Shown here in pieces: positions 24,629 through 36,512 of a DNA stretch of 64,000 nucleotides. Positions within the stretch are counted from its first letter, which is position 1; the number at the start of each line of letters is the position of its first letter. The notes under the pieces are model-generated. The model was not told the origin of the DNA and made no database searches. It saw nothing but the letters and a program-made list of their open reading frames with translations. The DNA comes from Mugil cephalus. Taxonomy: Eukaryota > Chordata > Actinopteri > Mugiliformes > Mugilidae. The stretch is taken from the NCBI RefSeq assembly GCF_022458985.1, contig NC_061772.1, positions 3,459,501 through 3,523,500 of the forward strand, given 5' to 3'. A program made the position numbers and the translations under genes.

Positions 24629-25645
24629 CAGGGGGCACGGTCTTGGCAGGTGAAGGAGTGGCATTTCCATACCTTCATGTAGTGATTCATAATTGTGGGT
24701 CCTGCCCTGTATTCTATTTGTTTCTGTAATCCCTGCTCATTCCCCTTCACACTCCTGATATAACCTACAAGGGTACAGAGCGTGCAAACAGATGGTCATC
24801 TCGCACGTGTGATGAAGGAAATCTAGCATCTAACAACACCAGCAATATTCACACGGAATCCAAGTCAACAGGCACGTGCATCAGATCCAGTGTAGTTTGA
24901 ACATTTTCATCAACAAACAATGAAGAAAACGAAATTTCTACAACATGAATTCTATTTACAAAGACCAGCTTCTGAGGTTAAATTCAGCATTAAAAGTTCT
25001 CTGTGAAGCTCAATATCAAATGAACTGATTAAAATGTACTTAAAGTTCACAGCACAAAACACAGTTTGTCCATATATGTCCACTGAAGTCCACCTCTTCT
25101 CTTATTGCCTTCCCTGTTGTTGAGCTTGAGCTAACTGTTGTTGTCCCATTTAATAGTTTCTAAGTAAAGACTGTTTCTCACTATAAGTTAGAATACAAGT
25201 ATAAATTATTCACTGGAGTAATGCATGTCAGTACGGTGACAGTTGTCATGTACATTTTATTAAACCCCATTCTTGCGGTGGAAGTTTTATTTATTTTAGA
25301 AGGAACTTAGAAGAAATGTTTTACATACAATTGTCCACCCTTTTAACCACATGATACCTGATTCATATTAACTAGAAAGTTGGAGACTACCATCTAAAAT
25401 AGCAATTAAATGATACACTTTACCTATGAGCTCCTGGAACTTTTTTTTTTATAGCACATAGTGCCATTCTATACCCTGGAAATATATTTGATATGATTTG
25501 ATGCTGTACAGAGGTTCCTATCAGCCAAAGAAAATCTACTGATCTGGATAAAATGTTCAAATTAAGAATCAAACCTGCCTCCTCTAGCACATTCATTTTC
25601 ACCTTTGATGTACACAGAAGATACAGCTTAATTGCAATGTATGCA

Positions 25646-25689
25646 TATATAATAATTTATAATATATTTATATTATAAATTATTATATA
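25646..25689. repeat. Perfect AT-only inverted repeat (19-bp arms, 6-bp loop)
   Basis: The left arm TATATAATAATTTATAATA (25646-25664) is matched exactly by its reverse complement at 25671-25689, around TATTTA. It could form a cruciform and may be the remains of a short hairpin element. Confidence 0.85.
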
Positions 25690-28600
25690 TTTCATGAGGA
25701 GTGTTTCTGACTAGGCGTGTTTGATTTGTACCTGTGACAATACCCTGAGGCTGAAGCTGGCTCAGAGGCTCAACAGCTTTGTCACTAAATATTCAAGTAG
25801 AAACACCTAGAACAACCAAATCTAATTTAGACCTGTGGGAATAATAGACCGCCATTATTACCAATTATGGATTTTATAGTGATATATGAGACGAATAAAG
25901 ACTTCATCAAATACTTCTGAGTGTTTGTATTTCCTTAATCATATTTTGACTCAACCGATAAAAGCTTAAATCTACCCAAGGTGTGTTCAGATCTATGAGT
26001 GATTACCAGTTTTCCCTTTTGTTTTCTTATCACCAGCAGGCATCTTTAACAAAAGAAAGACTTTACAGTGACTCAATGTGAGTAGAAGGCTGAGATTGCT
26101 AAAATTTGCCCAAGCTCTTTAAAGGTCCATTAGTATAGTTTTACCGTCCACCCAAATGAGATTACGTGGTGTTGTGACGTGGGTTGTTGAGGTAAGTCTG
26201 ATGTTTGTTGCACAGTCATGGGTGTGGTCATTCCATCCACACAGCAGCGCTGATCAACAAATTATTTTCACTTGTTCAGTATGAGCCCTGTGTCCCACCA
26301 ACTGTAGCCAGTTCTATAACCAATACACCTTCTAACAATCTGCATTGCTGCCTCTACTAAAAGACTGTAGAGTCTGCTGCAGTCAGTAATACCTCTTTCG
26401 CCAAACGTTTTTTAAATCTTTTTTCATATTCAATATATTGGAACCAAGCTTTTATCTCAGCCTTGGCTTCAGTTCTATACTATTCCCTTCTTCTATAATC
26501 AATGTCCACAAATATTCTGTGATCAGTTCACTCACATTTTTACTTGAAAGATATAAAGAGTTGTAAAGGGATCTTGTACATATCCTGCCACTTGGCAAAG
26601 AGGTAGTGACAAAAGGAGGTCAACTTCCTGCTAGTTCCAAGAACATTCTCTGCCTAGGTTCTCATAACTCATGTTTCATTTGCAGCTGTGTTTGTGCCAG
26701 ATAAGGATTGGCATGATCTTGGTAATGATCCAATTTTGTCTTAGATTCAGGTCATATGAGAGTGTACTTGGTGGTGTGGCACATGCCACACTGACCTCCT
26801 TTAAGATACCCACTGGGCCCTGATTGCATGCCTATGCATTAGCAGGAAAGGTGAAATTCCAGTTGGTGTGTGTGGAGCTTCACTGTAGAGCTGCAGTTGG
26901 CACTTTTTTAGTCAGGAACTCTACCGCAATGGAACTCCGTCAGCTAACTGCAAATGATCAATCTCAGGCCTCTCTCAGATTGCTGGGATGGTAGATGGCC
27001 CTATGAAAGATCAGGCGTAGCTGCTGTACCATCCATCAACTGCTGTCAATTGCATTTGCATCTACCTCTCCTGCTGCTGCTAATTCTTTTACCCCTTTCC
27101 ATTATTGCAGTCAGATACATTAAGCATTACAGATCATTCAACAATCCAGAAATAATACTGATGCACAATGCTAGTCGCAGTGAAATTGTAGATGTTCTGA
27201 AATGTAAACTTTTTTATGTATTTGTTACCCCAACTAATCTCAAATGCATCAACGTTTCACTGGCATGTTTTAAGATTGACATGAAGGTCCCAATGTATCT
27301 CCCCACTGACAAATGATCGTCTCTGTATCAAAAAGGGTCCCAATCATCAAATTTCTCTTGTAATTTCCAGAAGTACTTACCGACTTAATTGCCAAGTATA
27401 TCTTTAATAACGTAGTTTCACTCTCCAAATGAACAAAACCCATAATGTGAAACAGTTTCATTCTGCTTTCACTGAAAATTGGACTTAAGGTTTCATGGAC
27501 TGCTAAAGTGATCCAAACTGTCATTGTCATAGCATTTGCTGCTTCGAGAAAAGAGGAGCTCACCTGGGTTTTTACTAATGTGAAATACTCAATATGTTGA
27601 GTACTAATTACTCAACATGTAGGGAGAATCTCTAACTAAACATAATGCTGAATTAGTAGGTGTTTGTGCGGGTTAATGATGGAATTAAGGTTGAAACAAA
27701 TAATTGAAGGATATGTTTAAAAAAGTAAAATTAATCATGGGAAATTGTAAGTTTTAGCCTATTTTGTTACAAGATTAATGGTGTATGGTGTTTGTGAGTA
27801 AAACATGTTTCTAAGACAGCTGTTTTCATCTGTACTATTTGGCAAAATAAAAACCTCCTGTATCAAAGTGATACTAAACACTAGTCCACACATTAATTTG
27901 TAATTCTTTATTTTTAGAACGTACCAATATTTCTGTGAAGATTCACCCATTGATCCAAAATGCTGCAGCAACTGTAATGTGAATAACTAAGTAACTAACT
28001 TACAGGTTGAAGAAGGAGAAGTAGAAATATTAGATTCTTCTAACAGTTTTATAAGAATCTGCGCAACTTTTTAAAATAAAAAAGAGGGATGGTAAAGGGC
28101 AGGATACACAGATATACGTATATGTATAGCTAATCATACATTCTCAGTATATGCTAATTGTTCTTGGGGGAAGCTAACTGGCAAAGGATGGGAAGGAGCT
28201 GGAACTTTTACTGACAAACACTAACAGGAATCACAATGTGGCGATTGAATTCAGAATCAGACTATTCACATTAAGTATAGGGTTAACTTGTGGCAAACGA
28301 TGTGGTGACTGCCAATCTCCCTTGTTTCACTGTTTCATCGAGATATCCATTTAGATATTTATTTTAACCTCATGCTAAGGACCAGGGCGGAGCTGACTTG
28401 GAGTTGTGTATCAAATCAAAAAGTTGTGCAATACTGAGATTTTCTGAGTCAACTTGTGATGTGACCACATTGGATAAAATAGTGTTTGGACAGCGTTCAC
28501 CTCCTTAAACCAACAGTGATAAGTGGGTGGAGAAAACAGTACCAGTGGTTTCCTTGACCATTTTGTAGAAATCTGAACATGATTTTTTTATTATTATTAT

Positions 28601-29199
28601 TATTTTTTTATCAACGTACAATAAAGATTTGATAAGATGAAAATAAAGCTACCACGGTGAACTCAATGTATAAATATGAAATGTTGTGGAAACACCCTTT
28701 TATATATCTCTTATCTCTTATGATCAAATTGTTAAGGAATATGACTTGTTTTTAGGCTCAATAATGAGTAAACCGAACTTAACTCTGGCTGCCACACATG
28801 TAGACCATACTTACTGTCTTATGACCTTAATTATATATAGAAATATATGTATTGGCTACTGCAAATTAAAACTACAACTATAACACGTCGGCCTCTTGTG
28901 ATGTGTCATGTCTGACACATTCAAATCTACACACATAGCTTTCATTACAGAATAATAAAACACACATTTGAAATGAGTCTCTACAAAGAGGATTAAACCA
29001 CACTATTATACCGTTAGCTTAAATATTGGCACTATAAGTGTAATGAATTTTAAAGGGTCTTTCCATACCAGGAATAAATTCCAACGAGGCTGTTTTTGGT
29101 GGATACAAATGATTGTTATTAATTATTGTCCTCCTCCATAGACTGTCACATGTCATATTTCTGAAGAATCAAATTGTTTTAAGATGTTTAATCTGTCTG

Positions 29200-29570
29200 A
29201 AGTTGTCATGGTTCTGTGTCTGTCTTTTATTTTGTGATCATGTTTTCAAGTCAATCAAGTTTCTTGATTTCCTGTCGTGTTTCCTGATGTGTCCTTGATT
29301 GCTTATTGGTTTGTCCTGGTTTGATTACCCCCATTAGTTTCACTTGTGTCTTGTCATCCCTGAGCATTCTTGTGTATATGTAGCCCTGCCTTCCTTTTGT
29401 TGTCTGTCGTGTTGTTTTGTTACCTTCCTGTGTTATGTTCTTGTGTTGCCGGCCTTGTTCCTGTCCTATGTTTTCCATACCATGTATCATGAGTTTAGTT
29501 TTTGTCTTTGGATTTTCCTGCCTTCTGCAGTGCCTTTTGTCCCCGTTTATTTTCACGAACATATTAGTGT
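29200..29570. repeat. Probable dispersed repeat, class unknown
   Basis: A compositionally distinct, T- and TG-rich block begins TGTCATGGTTCTGTG and includes a TATATGTAG box and many CCTG/TTCC words, unlike its AT-rich surroundings. The TGTCA start would fit an LTR, but no matching second copy or target duplication is visible. Open frames on both strands (29344-29604 and 29251-29562) are low-complexity and not protein-like. Confidence 0.35.
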
Positions 29571-31087
29571 TCTCAACTTAAAATGGCAATTGATAGGAAT
29601 GTAGTGAACAAGACCTTAACTTGGAAATGTAAGTTGAAAAAGTGAGGGATTGTGAATTATTTTGATGGATAATGAAATCTAATGAGTTGTTTTAACTCAT
29701 ATCAAGGTGAAATGAGAAATAATCATTGGTTCTAACTTAGCTTTATGAGTTGAAGCAGATGTTTTCTTCAAGTTGAGTTTACTTGCATTTCACTCAAAAT
29801 TACAGTGTACAAACCATGTCAGAAAAGATCTGAATTGAATTTAAACTGAAATGCTGCATGTTCTTGAATTCCTGTTCATGTTTCCTCCTCTGCCACGTCT
29901 GCCTGGAAATTTACAAATAACAAACAAACAAATAATTACATTTAGTCATGGCTACCTTTCAATGTTCTCAACAACTGCTCTCAGCAAAGCACAGTCTCTA
30001 ACATACCACGATTTAATCTCTTCCACCAAGCTAATCTTTCAGTTACCAGTGATTCCTTTGTTCTGTCAATACCTGATTGATACAGATATGATATCTTGCT
30101 ATGGCCTCTAAGAATGTCCACACTGGTGGGAGGAATGTGGATTAAGAAGTTATTGAGAGAAAGAGAGAGAGTATATATGAGTATAGATATCAATAGCAAA
30201 TTAGGCCACATCCCCATTTGGGTGAAAACAAACCACTAGACAGTGTATATTTTGAAAAACAAAAACAAAAAAACCTTACCTTACCTTACCTTATCTTTGG
30301 GTAATATATGGCATCTGTCATCAATCATTCCATAATGTTAAATTAATTAATCATGACATACAGCATGAAGCTTTGCCAAAGTTAAAAAAAAAAAAAAAAA
30401 AAACGCTTTACAGAGAGTCACATGTGACCACTGAACAAGATGGCTGCCTAAAAATTACTCTCCTGAGAAATCACCTGACTTCGACGTAATTCGACGGCAA
30501 TCTTCACTACATGAGAAATAAAACCAGGTTAAACCGCGGAGGAACAATGTGCAAACGATTTTGTCCACTTTCAAAATCGTGTTATACCACGGAGATGGCA
30601 TCGAGCTCTAAACCAATGTCTGTTAAACAAGGTGTTACCTATGCTAATGTGGCTAGTGGCTCCGCAGCTAGCAAGACAGCACCCTTAAAAGTGGAAGCTC
30701 ACACGCCAGCCGCCACGACAGGCGCGATGACAGTGCTTCAAGCAACTCTCCAAAAGGATATGCAGGAAATTGCTCAAGTCGGCGATATTCTCAAAGTCCT
30801 GCTGTGTGACGCTTCATCAGTTAAATCATCCCAGGCAAAGATGAAGACCGATGTCGCTGCACTTTATGTGAAATTCGACCAAGCTGACTCGTGAATCATG
30901 GACTTGGAGACGAGAACGCGCGGCTGGCTAAAGAAATAAAAGAGGGAGCCAAATAGCATGAAGATCTGCAGAGGGCTGTGCAAGATGCTGCTAACAGAGA
31001 CAGACCTTTCAATCTGCACTTGGTTGGCATAAAAGAGCTCTCTTTTTACTCTTATAAACATAAGTCACACTCAAGATTGGATTGTTT

Positions 31088-31332
31088 GGGGGCGGCTGTG
31101 GCTCAGTAGGTAGATAGAAGAGGTTTTCCACAAACCAAAGGGTCAGCAGTTCAACCCCCGGAATGTGCCATATGCCGAAATGACCTTGAGCAAGACACTG
31201 AACCCCCAGTTGCTCCCAGTGCAACTGGCGCTGGTGTGTGAATGTGTGTGTGCTTGAGTGGGTGAATGGGTAGATGTGTCTCTGCCTTTAAAAGCGCTTT
31301 GAGTACCTTTGCATAGGTAGAAAAATACTATA
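31088..31332 (+). mobile_element. tRNA-derived SINE inserted in the LINE relic
   Basis: It has a Pol III A-box-like TGGCTCAGTAGG and a B-box-like GGTCAGCAGTTCAAC. The typical fish SINE body follows (CTTGAGCAAGACACTGAACC, TTGCTCCCAGTGCAACTGGC, AAAGCGCTTTGAGTACC). ATTGTTT occurs on both sides (31081-31087 and 31333-31339) as a likely target-site duplication. Confidence 0.85.
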
Positions 31333-32957
31333 ATTGTTTATTTTATTTCTGGAACCTATGGCAGTAGCACTAAGGGCGGAGGCAGGAATTACAGGAGTGA
31401 AGGCAGGAGGTAGAGAACATGACTTCGATCATCAGCCCCTATTCGTCTAGACACAATTGAAAAATTTTCACAAATCTCTGGCTATAAGATCAATTGGGAA
31501 AAGTCAGAGGTTATGCCAGTGTCCAGAGATTGCCATCCAGCTGCACTTAGTGCACTCCAATTTAAATGGATATCATCAGGGATTAAGTATCTTGGTATAA
31601 GACTGACTGCTGACATGAGTAATATTATACAACTTAATATGTCTCTGTTGCTTCAGAATATAAAGAATGACCCTAGACAGATGGAAATCATTGTATCTTA
31701 CACTTACGGGAAAGATCAATACAGTTAAAATGGTAGTTGCCCCTAAGTTTAATTATATTTCAATGATGGCACCTGTGACAATTCCTGCAGGATCTTTAAA
31801 CAGTATAATCAGATAATTAAGGACTATTTATGGAATGAAAGAGACATAGGACCACCATGTAAAAGCTTTATGAATCAAGAAGAAAAGTAGGCCTTGCCTT
31901 ACCCAGTGTAGAACTTTATAATGTAGCGTTTGAAATGGTAAAGTTAACCAACCATTGGGCCGGCAATGGCTCATGCCTTGGATGGACACAAATAGAAAAA
32001 GAAATCACAGCCCCATTCAAACCAATTGAAATCTTGTGGGTAATCTGAGTAGCTTTGAAGGTAATCCAATCTCACACCATTCCAGAGTAGGGTGGGCAAA
32101 GTTACACAAGTTGCTTGGGATGTCCCAATACAGACAAGATTATGCCTCTATCTGGAATAATCCATCTATAAAAATAGACAGGAGGCCTTTCCTGTGGAAG
32201 TCCTGGCTTGAGGGGAACCTGAATAAGATTGGAGACCTGTATAAAGATGGGGTGTTTCTGTCATTTCAAGAAATCAGTGAACATTTCAGCCAGAAAGAGA
32301 GAGGGGATTTTTGGAGGTATCTCCAGTTAAGGAGTAGTGTAAGAACTTCAGCCATTAAACCAGGCAAGGGGATCAGACTCTTTTTTGAGTTGCCTAGTTG
32401 TGCTCACTCTGCCTCAGTTCTCTACGATATGGTTGTGGATGCCCAATGTGGGAAATATAATAATTTAAGACTGGCAAAGGGATCTGAACTGTGACATTGA
32501 GGAGGCTGTATGGAAAAACATAATAACAAACACAGGATGGTCCATCAGGGACGTCCAAGATAAATTATCACAGGTATTTGTTGGAAGTGTAATGCACAGG
32601 CTTACATTCACTGTGGTAGTGTTCTTTGGATTTTCCTTTCTGGAAAGAGGTTATAGGAAAGCTGGGTGAATGGCTTGGAAAAGCTCTACCAGAATCCCCC
32701 CAACTCTGCCCACTGGGAGACAGGTCACTGTCACAACCAGGAATATCAAAAGCAGAATATGGTTTAGCACTGGTGGGCTTCATCACTGCAGCTAGATTCA
32801 TTCTTTGCCACTGGAAGAGTCGGACTCGAACAGAATTTACTGAGTGGATTAAGATGATGACAGATCATGCCTCATGAACTCATGATAGCAAGGTTGAATG
32901 ATAACAAGGGGAAAATTACCAGACCTGATATCAGTTTCTGAATCATATAAGAGGGTA

Positions 32958-33206
32958 GGGGGGCCCAGCGGCTCGGTGGTTAGGGCTGATGCCTAGGAGT
33001 TTGCATGTTCTCCCTGTGTCCGCGTGGGTTCTCACCGGGTACTCCGGTTTCCTCTCACCTCCAAAGACATGCTCATTAGGCTGATTAGTGCCCTGCGATG
33101 GACTGACGACCTGTCCAGGGTGTTCCCCGCGCGATGCCAGCTTGAATAGGCTCCAGCAACCCCTGCGACCCTAGTGAGGATTAAGCAGTATGGAAGATGA
33201 GATGAG
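32958..33206 (+). mobile_element. Second fish SINE, with 11-bp target-site duplication
   Basis: It opens with a degenerate tRNA-like head (CAGCGGCTCGGTGGTTAG). The widespread fish SINE body follows (GTTTGCATGTTCTCCCTGTG, GCGTGGGTTCTC, GGGTACTCCGG, CAAAGACATGC, CGACCTGTCCAGGGTGT) and it ends in GATGAGATGAG. ATAAGAGGGTA flanks it exactly on both sides (32947-32957 and 33207-33217), which fixes the insertion borders inside the 3' end of the LINE relic. Confidence 0.9.
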
Positions 33207-33639
33207 ATAAGAGGGTAATAGGTGCCTGTAATGTGTGAGAGGAGAAGATTGTATTCTTGATGTATTCTTTTTGTGAACACAGTGTTTAGTGTTGGGTGAT
33301 TTGTTGTGTTGTTTATGGGCTGGGCTCTGTGTATGTAAGTGTAGTAATATCTTTGTCTTTCCATCTTTGTCTACCCGTTTTATGTCCTGAAGCAGAGCCA
33401 GCCCAAGTGTGCATGAGGCCCTAAGCAAAGCTTAATTTTGGGGCACTCTATTTCTGCCAATAATATTGATTTTTGATCATGCACACACCTACTATAAAGT
33501 CATTGCAGCTCAGATTATCCTATTGTCAATCTGACATGTCTTTACACATGTATACATACATGTCAAATGACGTTAAAGCACACCCTCTCGGGTAATATTG
33601 CTTAATTATAAGACATTGAATTTTAACTACATCACCGGT

Positions 33640-34365
33640 TTTTGTCTTTTTGTGCTGTTTTTTAATTCGTTTTTTTTTTTTTTTTTGTCGTTGGTCATTG
33701 GTTGTGGAGTTCGGTGGAGCGGCCGTTGTGTCTATTGGTGGGTTCCTGCTATTGGCTGCTAGCGCTGTCCCTTGAGCTGCCCGGAGTGAGGCCTGAGATT
33801 TCCGCTAAACTTCAGAAGACGTGCTTTGGATGCCAGACTGGAGTTGGTGGTGGAGGAGGGAAGAAGGAGGTTTGGGTTGGTGGTGCCATCTGTACTCAGG
33901 GGGAATGTGAGGTCTTCGGCAGCGGGATCAATGGACTGTGTGCCTTGATGGGACCCAGAGGGAGTGTGTCGTGAGAAGTGCTTTGGAGACTTGGTTCATA
34001 GGACCACAGTAGATCAGTGCCCGGCTTCGGGACTCTACAGGCGGACACACTCCGTTTGATTTTACATCCGTCCCTCAGCCGATAAGGAAACACCATTGAC
34101 GACAAACACCATGACGACATGATCCACACCACTGTTGCTATGCAACTGACCAAACATCCCCGTCACCATCACACTATTTTGCCAACTACTTTTGTATATT
34201 TTCATAATGCTAATTCTGTAATTTGTTTGATTATACTGTTTATTTTATTTTACCCTAATCTTATTTTATTTTATCTTTCTTTTTATGAGTGTTTACTTTT
34301 AGCTATGGTGACAAAGTAATTTCCCTTGTGGATCATTAAAGTCTGTCTAAGTCCAAGTCTAATCG
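33640..34365 (+). mobile_element. Non-LTR-type dispersed element with GTCTAAG-like tail
   Basis: The block starts after a T-rich run and has a GC-richer body with TG-rich frames of no known domain. It ends TTTCCCTTGTGGATCATTAAAG followed by TCTGTCTAAGTCCAAGTCTAA, a tail type seen at the 3' ends of fish LINE/SINE elements. No reverse transcriptase is present, so it is a non-autonomous or truncated copy. The 5' limit is a guess. Confidence 0.45.
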
Positions 34366-34366
34366 A

Positions 34367-34575
34367 ATCAAATTCAAATCAAACTTTATTTATATAGCAC
34401 CTTTCATGCAACAACAGAAAATGCAACACAATGTGCTTCACAAATAAAAACATAAAACATTACAAGAAACAAATCAAGAACATACCGCTCCCTCCCCACC
34501 CACACACACACACCCCACACATAAACACACACATTACACAGACACACACACACTCACACCCATATACAATGTAAG
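34367..34575 (-). repeat. LINE/SINE tail fragment (minus) plus CA-rich tract
   Basis: CAAACTTTATTTATATAGCACC at 34380-34401 is the reverse of a common fish retroelement 3' end. A CA-rich low-complexity stretch follows to about 34560. No coding content. Confidence 0.5.
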
Positions 34576-34589
34576 AGCTGTTGAGGCAT

Positions 34590-35740
34590 GGCAGGTGCAC
34601 TGAGGCTTAAGACAAGGGGGGCCCGTTCTTGCAACCAAGGGGGTGCCGTCGCGAGACTCACCCCGACCTGGGCAGAGAGGTGGGCCCCACATCTAAGTGT
34701 GGAGTGTAGTGTAGCTGCAAATTGAAGATGTAACGCCCTGTCGCTCTGACCCCAGTCATCATGAAGTGCTTCGAAAGGATCCTCCTAAAGCACATCAAGA
34801 ACCATCCCTGCTGGCCTGGACAACCTCCAGTTTGCCTACAGGGAGAACTGTTCTGCAGAGGATGCTGTCTCGCTAGCACTTCACACGGCCTTGACTCACC
34901 TGGACACACGGCCTGGACTTCAGTTTAGCCTTTAACACTGTTCTCCTGGACATGCTGGCCCTGAATTTCCACAACCTTGGACTATCGACATTGCTCTGCT
35001 CCTGGATCAGTGATTTCCTCACCAACAGGCCCCAAGTGGTGAGGATAGGAAAGTCCACTGTCTGCCTTACTGATCCTCAGAACTGGCACACCACAAGGCT
35101 GTGTGCTCAGCCCGGCCCTCTTTGCCCTCATCACACGTGACTGCCTGGCCATCCATTCCACAAACACGGTAGTGAAGTTCTAATCTGTTATCGATCTAAC
35201 AACGATTAGACACACTATAGAGAAGATGTCCACAATCTTACACAGTCATGTTCAAGGAATAACCTCCAGCTGAACATCACTAAGACCAAGGAGGTCATAG
35301 TGGATTACAGGAAGTCCAGGAAGACTGAACATGAAGGAGGTGGAGCGTGTGGACAGAATTAAGCATACACCATTGCATACATTGTTGGTGCAGTCCTCCG
35401 CTAAGTTTGTATCTTTTATTATGTTCATTGTGTTCTGAGCTCCTAAGCGATGGAAAAGTTGGTGAAAAAAAGGTGGTGAGGTGTGGGGTGGTGAGGTTTG
35501 GAGGGGTATAGAGGTAGGTCATGTATGGAAATCCGGTTTAAGGGACAGCTTCTTCCCCAGAGCTGTTAAAGCAATCACTCCTCCCCATAGTGAAACACTC
35601 ACACCCCACCCCCTGCAGTACTCTCACACATGCACCTTCCCCTGTCAGCCACATACACTCACACACCTGACAATCAAACAAACCGCGAGTCCTCATCATT
35701 CATTATGCTCTCATAATGATAATAAAGACTTAATCTTGAA
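34590..35740 (+). mobile_element. Rex-type non-LTR retrotransposon fragment (reverse transcriptase)
   Basis: Broken frames match a fish Rex-like reverse transcriptase: MKCFERILLKHIKN (about 34760), LQFAYRENCSAEDAVSLALH, AFNTVL, LGLSTLLCSWISDFLTNRPQ (34952-35040), GTPQGCVLSPALFAL (35087-35131) and KTKEVIVDYRKS (35280-35320). A 3' piece (RDSFFPRAVKAITPP, about 35540) and a GATAATAAAGACTTAATC tail follow near 35720. Frameshifts interrupt every segment; it is inactive. Confidence 0.8.
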
Positions 35741-35789
35741 ACCATCTCTTAGTTATGCTTCTATAGGCCTAGGCTGCTGGAGAATGAGG

Positions 35790-36110
35790 CACTGAGGACA
35801 TGTCCTCTACCTTCTCTTCTCTGGCACTAAGCTCCTGTCCTCTAATCTCTCATAATTTCTTTTCTATTACTAACCGCTGTTTCCTTCAGTCCAATGTATG
35901 TATCTATGACAGAAGTTTGTTTATCTTGTTTCTCCTGTTCTTCTTTTCTCTCTATCTTCTCTGTTTCTACCTGGCTATCTTTAGCAGATGGGTCCCTCCA
36001 TATGAGCTGGGTTCTGCTCAAGGTTTCTTCCTGTTAAAGGGAGTGTTTCCTTGCCACCGTTGCCTTCAGGCTGCTCTGGAGGTTTCAGGTCGGTTTTAGG
36101 CTTTGTGGTA
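35790..36110 (+). repeat. Common fish dispersed repeat (GTTCTGCTCAAGGTTTCTTC type)
   Basis: The segment GTTCTGCTCAAGGTTTCTTC CTGTTAAAGGGAGTGTTTCC TTGCCACC at 36010-36057 belongs to a repeat widespread in teleost genomes and transcripts. The flanking CT-rich stretch is probably part of the same copy. No open frame is meaningful; the family was not determined. Confidence 0.5.
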
Positions 36111-36443
36111 GATGTAGTCCACGTGCAGTTAGTCATTAAAAAGGTGTGACATGGTATTGTGACACATATACTGTATCTGCTAACAGTCAAGTGGTAACTG
36201 TCAACAACTTAAAATCAAACAATGAGCTGCCTTCATTCAAATTGCATTTTATATCTTTATCTTCCAACTGACACTATTAAATAAACTACTTAAAACGTAT
36301 CAGTAATAATTATAAGAAAAGTTGTTTTTGATCCACCCCACCAACCCAACATTTGAAAAACCACAGTACACATAAGTCACGGGTAGGCTTGGACTTGGCA
36401 TACGAGGGAGATAAGTCTGGAGTGAAGGTGTATTAGTTGTTAT

Positions 36444-36445
<2 letters not shown>

Positions 36446-36511
<66 letters not shown>
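36446..36511. repeat. (GT)33 microsatellite
   Basis: Sixty-six bases of uninterrupted GT. Shorter CA tracts occur at 37615-37634 and near 34500-34560. Likely polymorphic in length. Confidence 0.97.

Positions 36512-36512
<1 letters not shown>

Larger units (their letters stand above)
24629..30420. other. Intergenic spacer upstream of the mucin gene
   Basis: No gene is supported here. Reading frames are short, with no recognisable domains and no exon-like runs with splice sites. The sequence is AT-rich and holds a large AT palindrome near 25.67 kb, a likely dispersed repeat near 29.2-29.6 kb and CTTAC repeats near 30.27 kb. Upstream regulatory sites for the mucin could lie at its left end, but none could be named. 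Confidence 0.6.
30425..33240 (+). mobile_element. L1/Tx1-type LINE relic, interrupted by two SINEs
   Basis: An ORF1-like start (30511-30894, ending KMKTDVAALYVKFDQADS) continues in broken frames to NLHLVGIKE near 31035. After a large internal deletion, the C-terminal part of an L1-type ORF2 follows: SGYKINWEKSEVMPVS, GIKYLGIRLTADM, GKINTVKMVVAPKFNYISMM (31450-31770). The downstream region includes WLEGNLNKIGDLYKDGVFLS (32036-32494) and SFWKEVIGKLGEWLGKALPE (about 32625-32877). Many frameshifts and stops make it inactive. A poly(A) tract at 30384-30403 precedes it and may belong to an older insertion. Confidence 0.8.

Noticed and set aside
30511..30894. 127-codon open frame as a novel gene
   Set aside because: Position and coiled-coil-like content followed by an L1-like ORF1 remnant and ORF2 pieces fit the ORF1 start of the LINE relic.
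32036..32494. 152-codon open frame as a host gene
   Set aside because: It is the C-terminal part of an L1-type ORF2 within a decayed LINE, with frameshifts on both sides.
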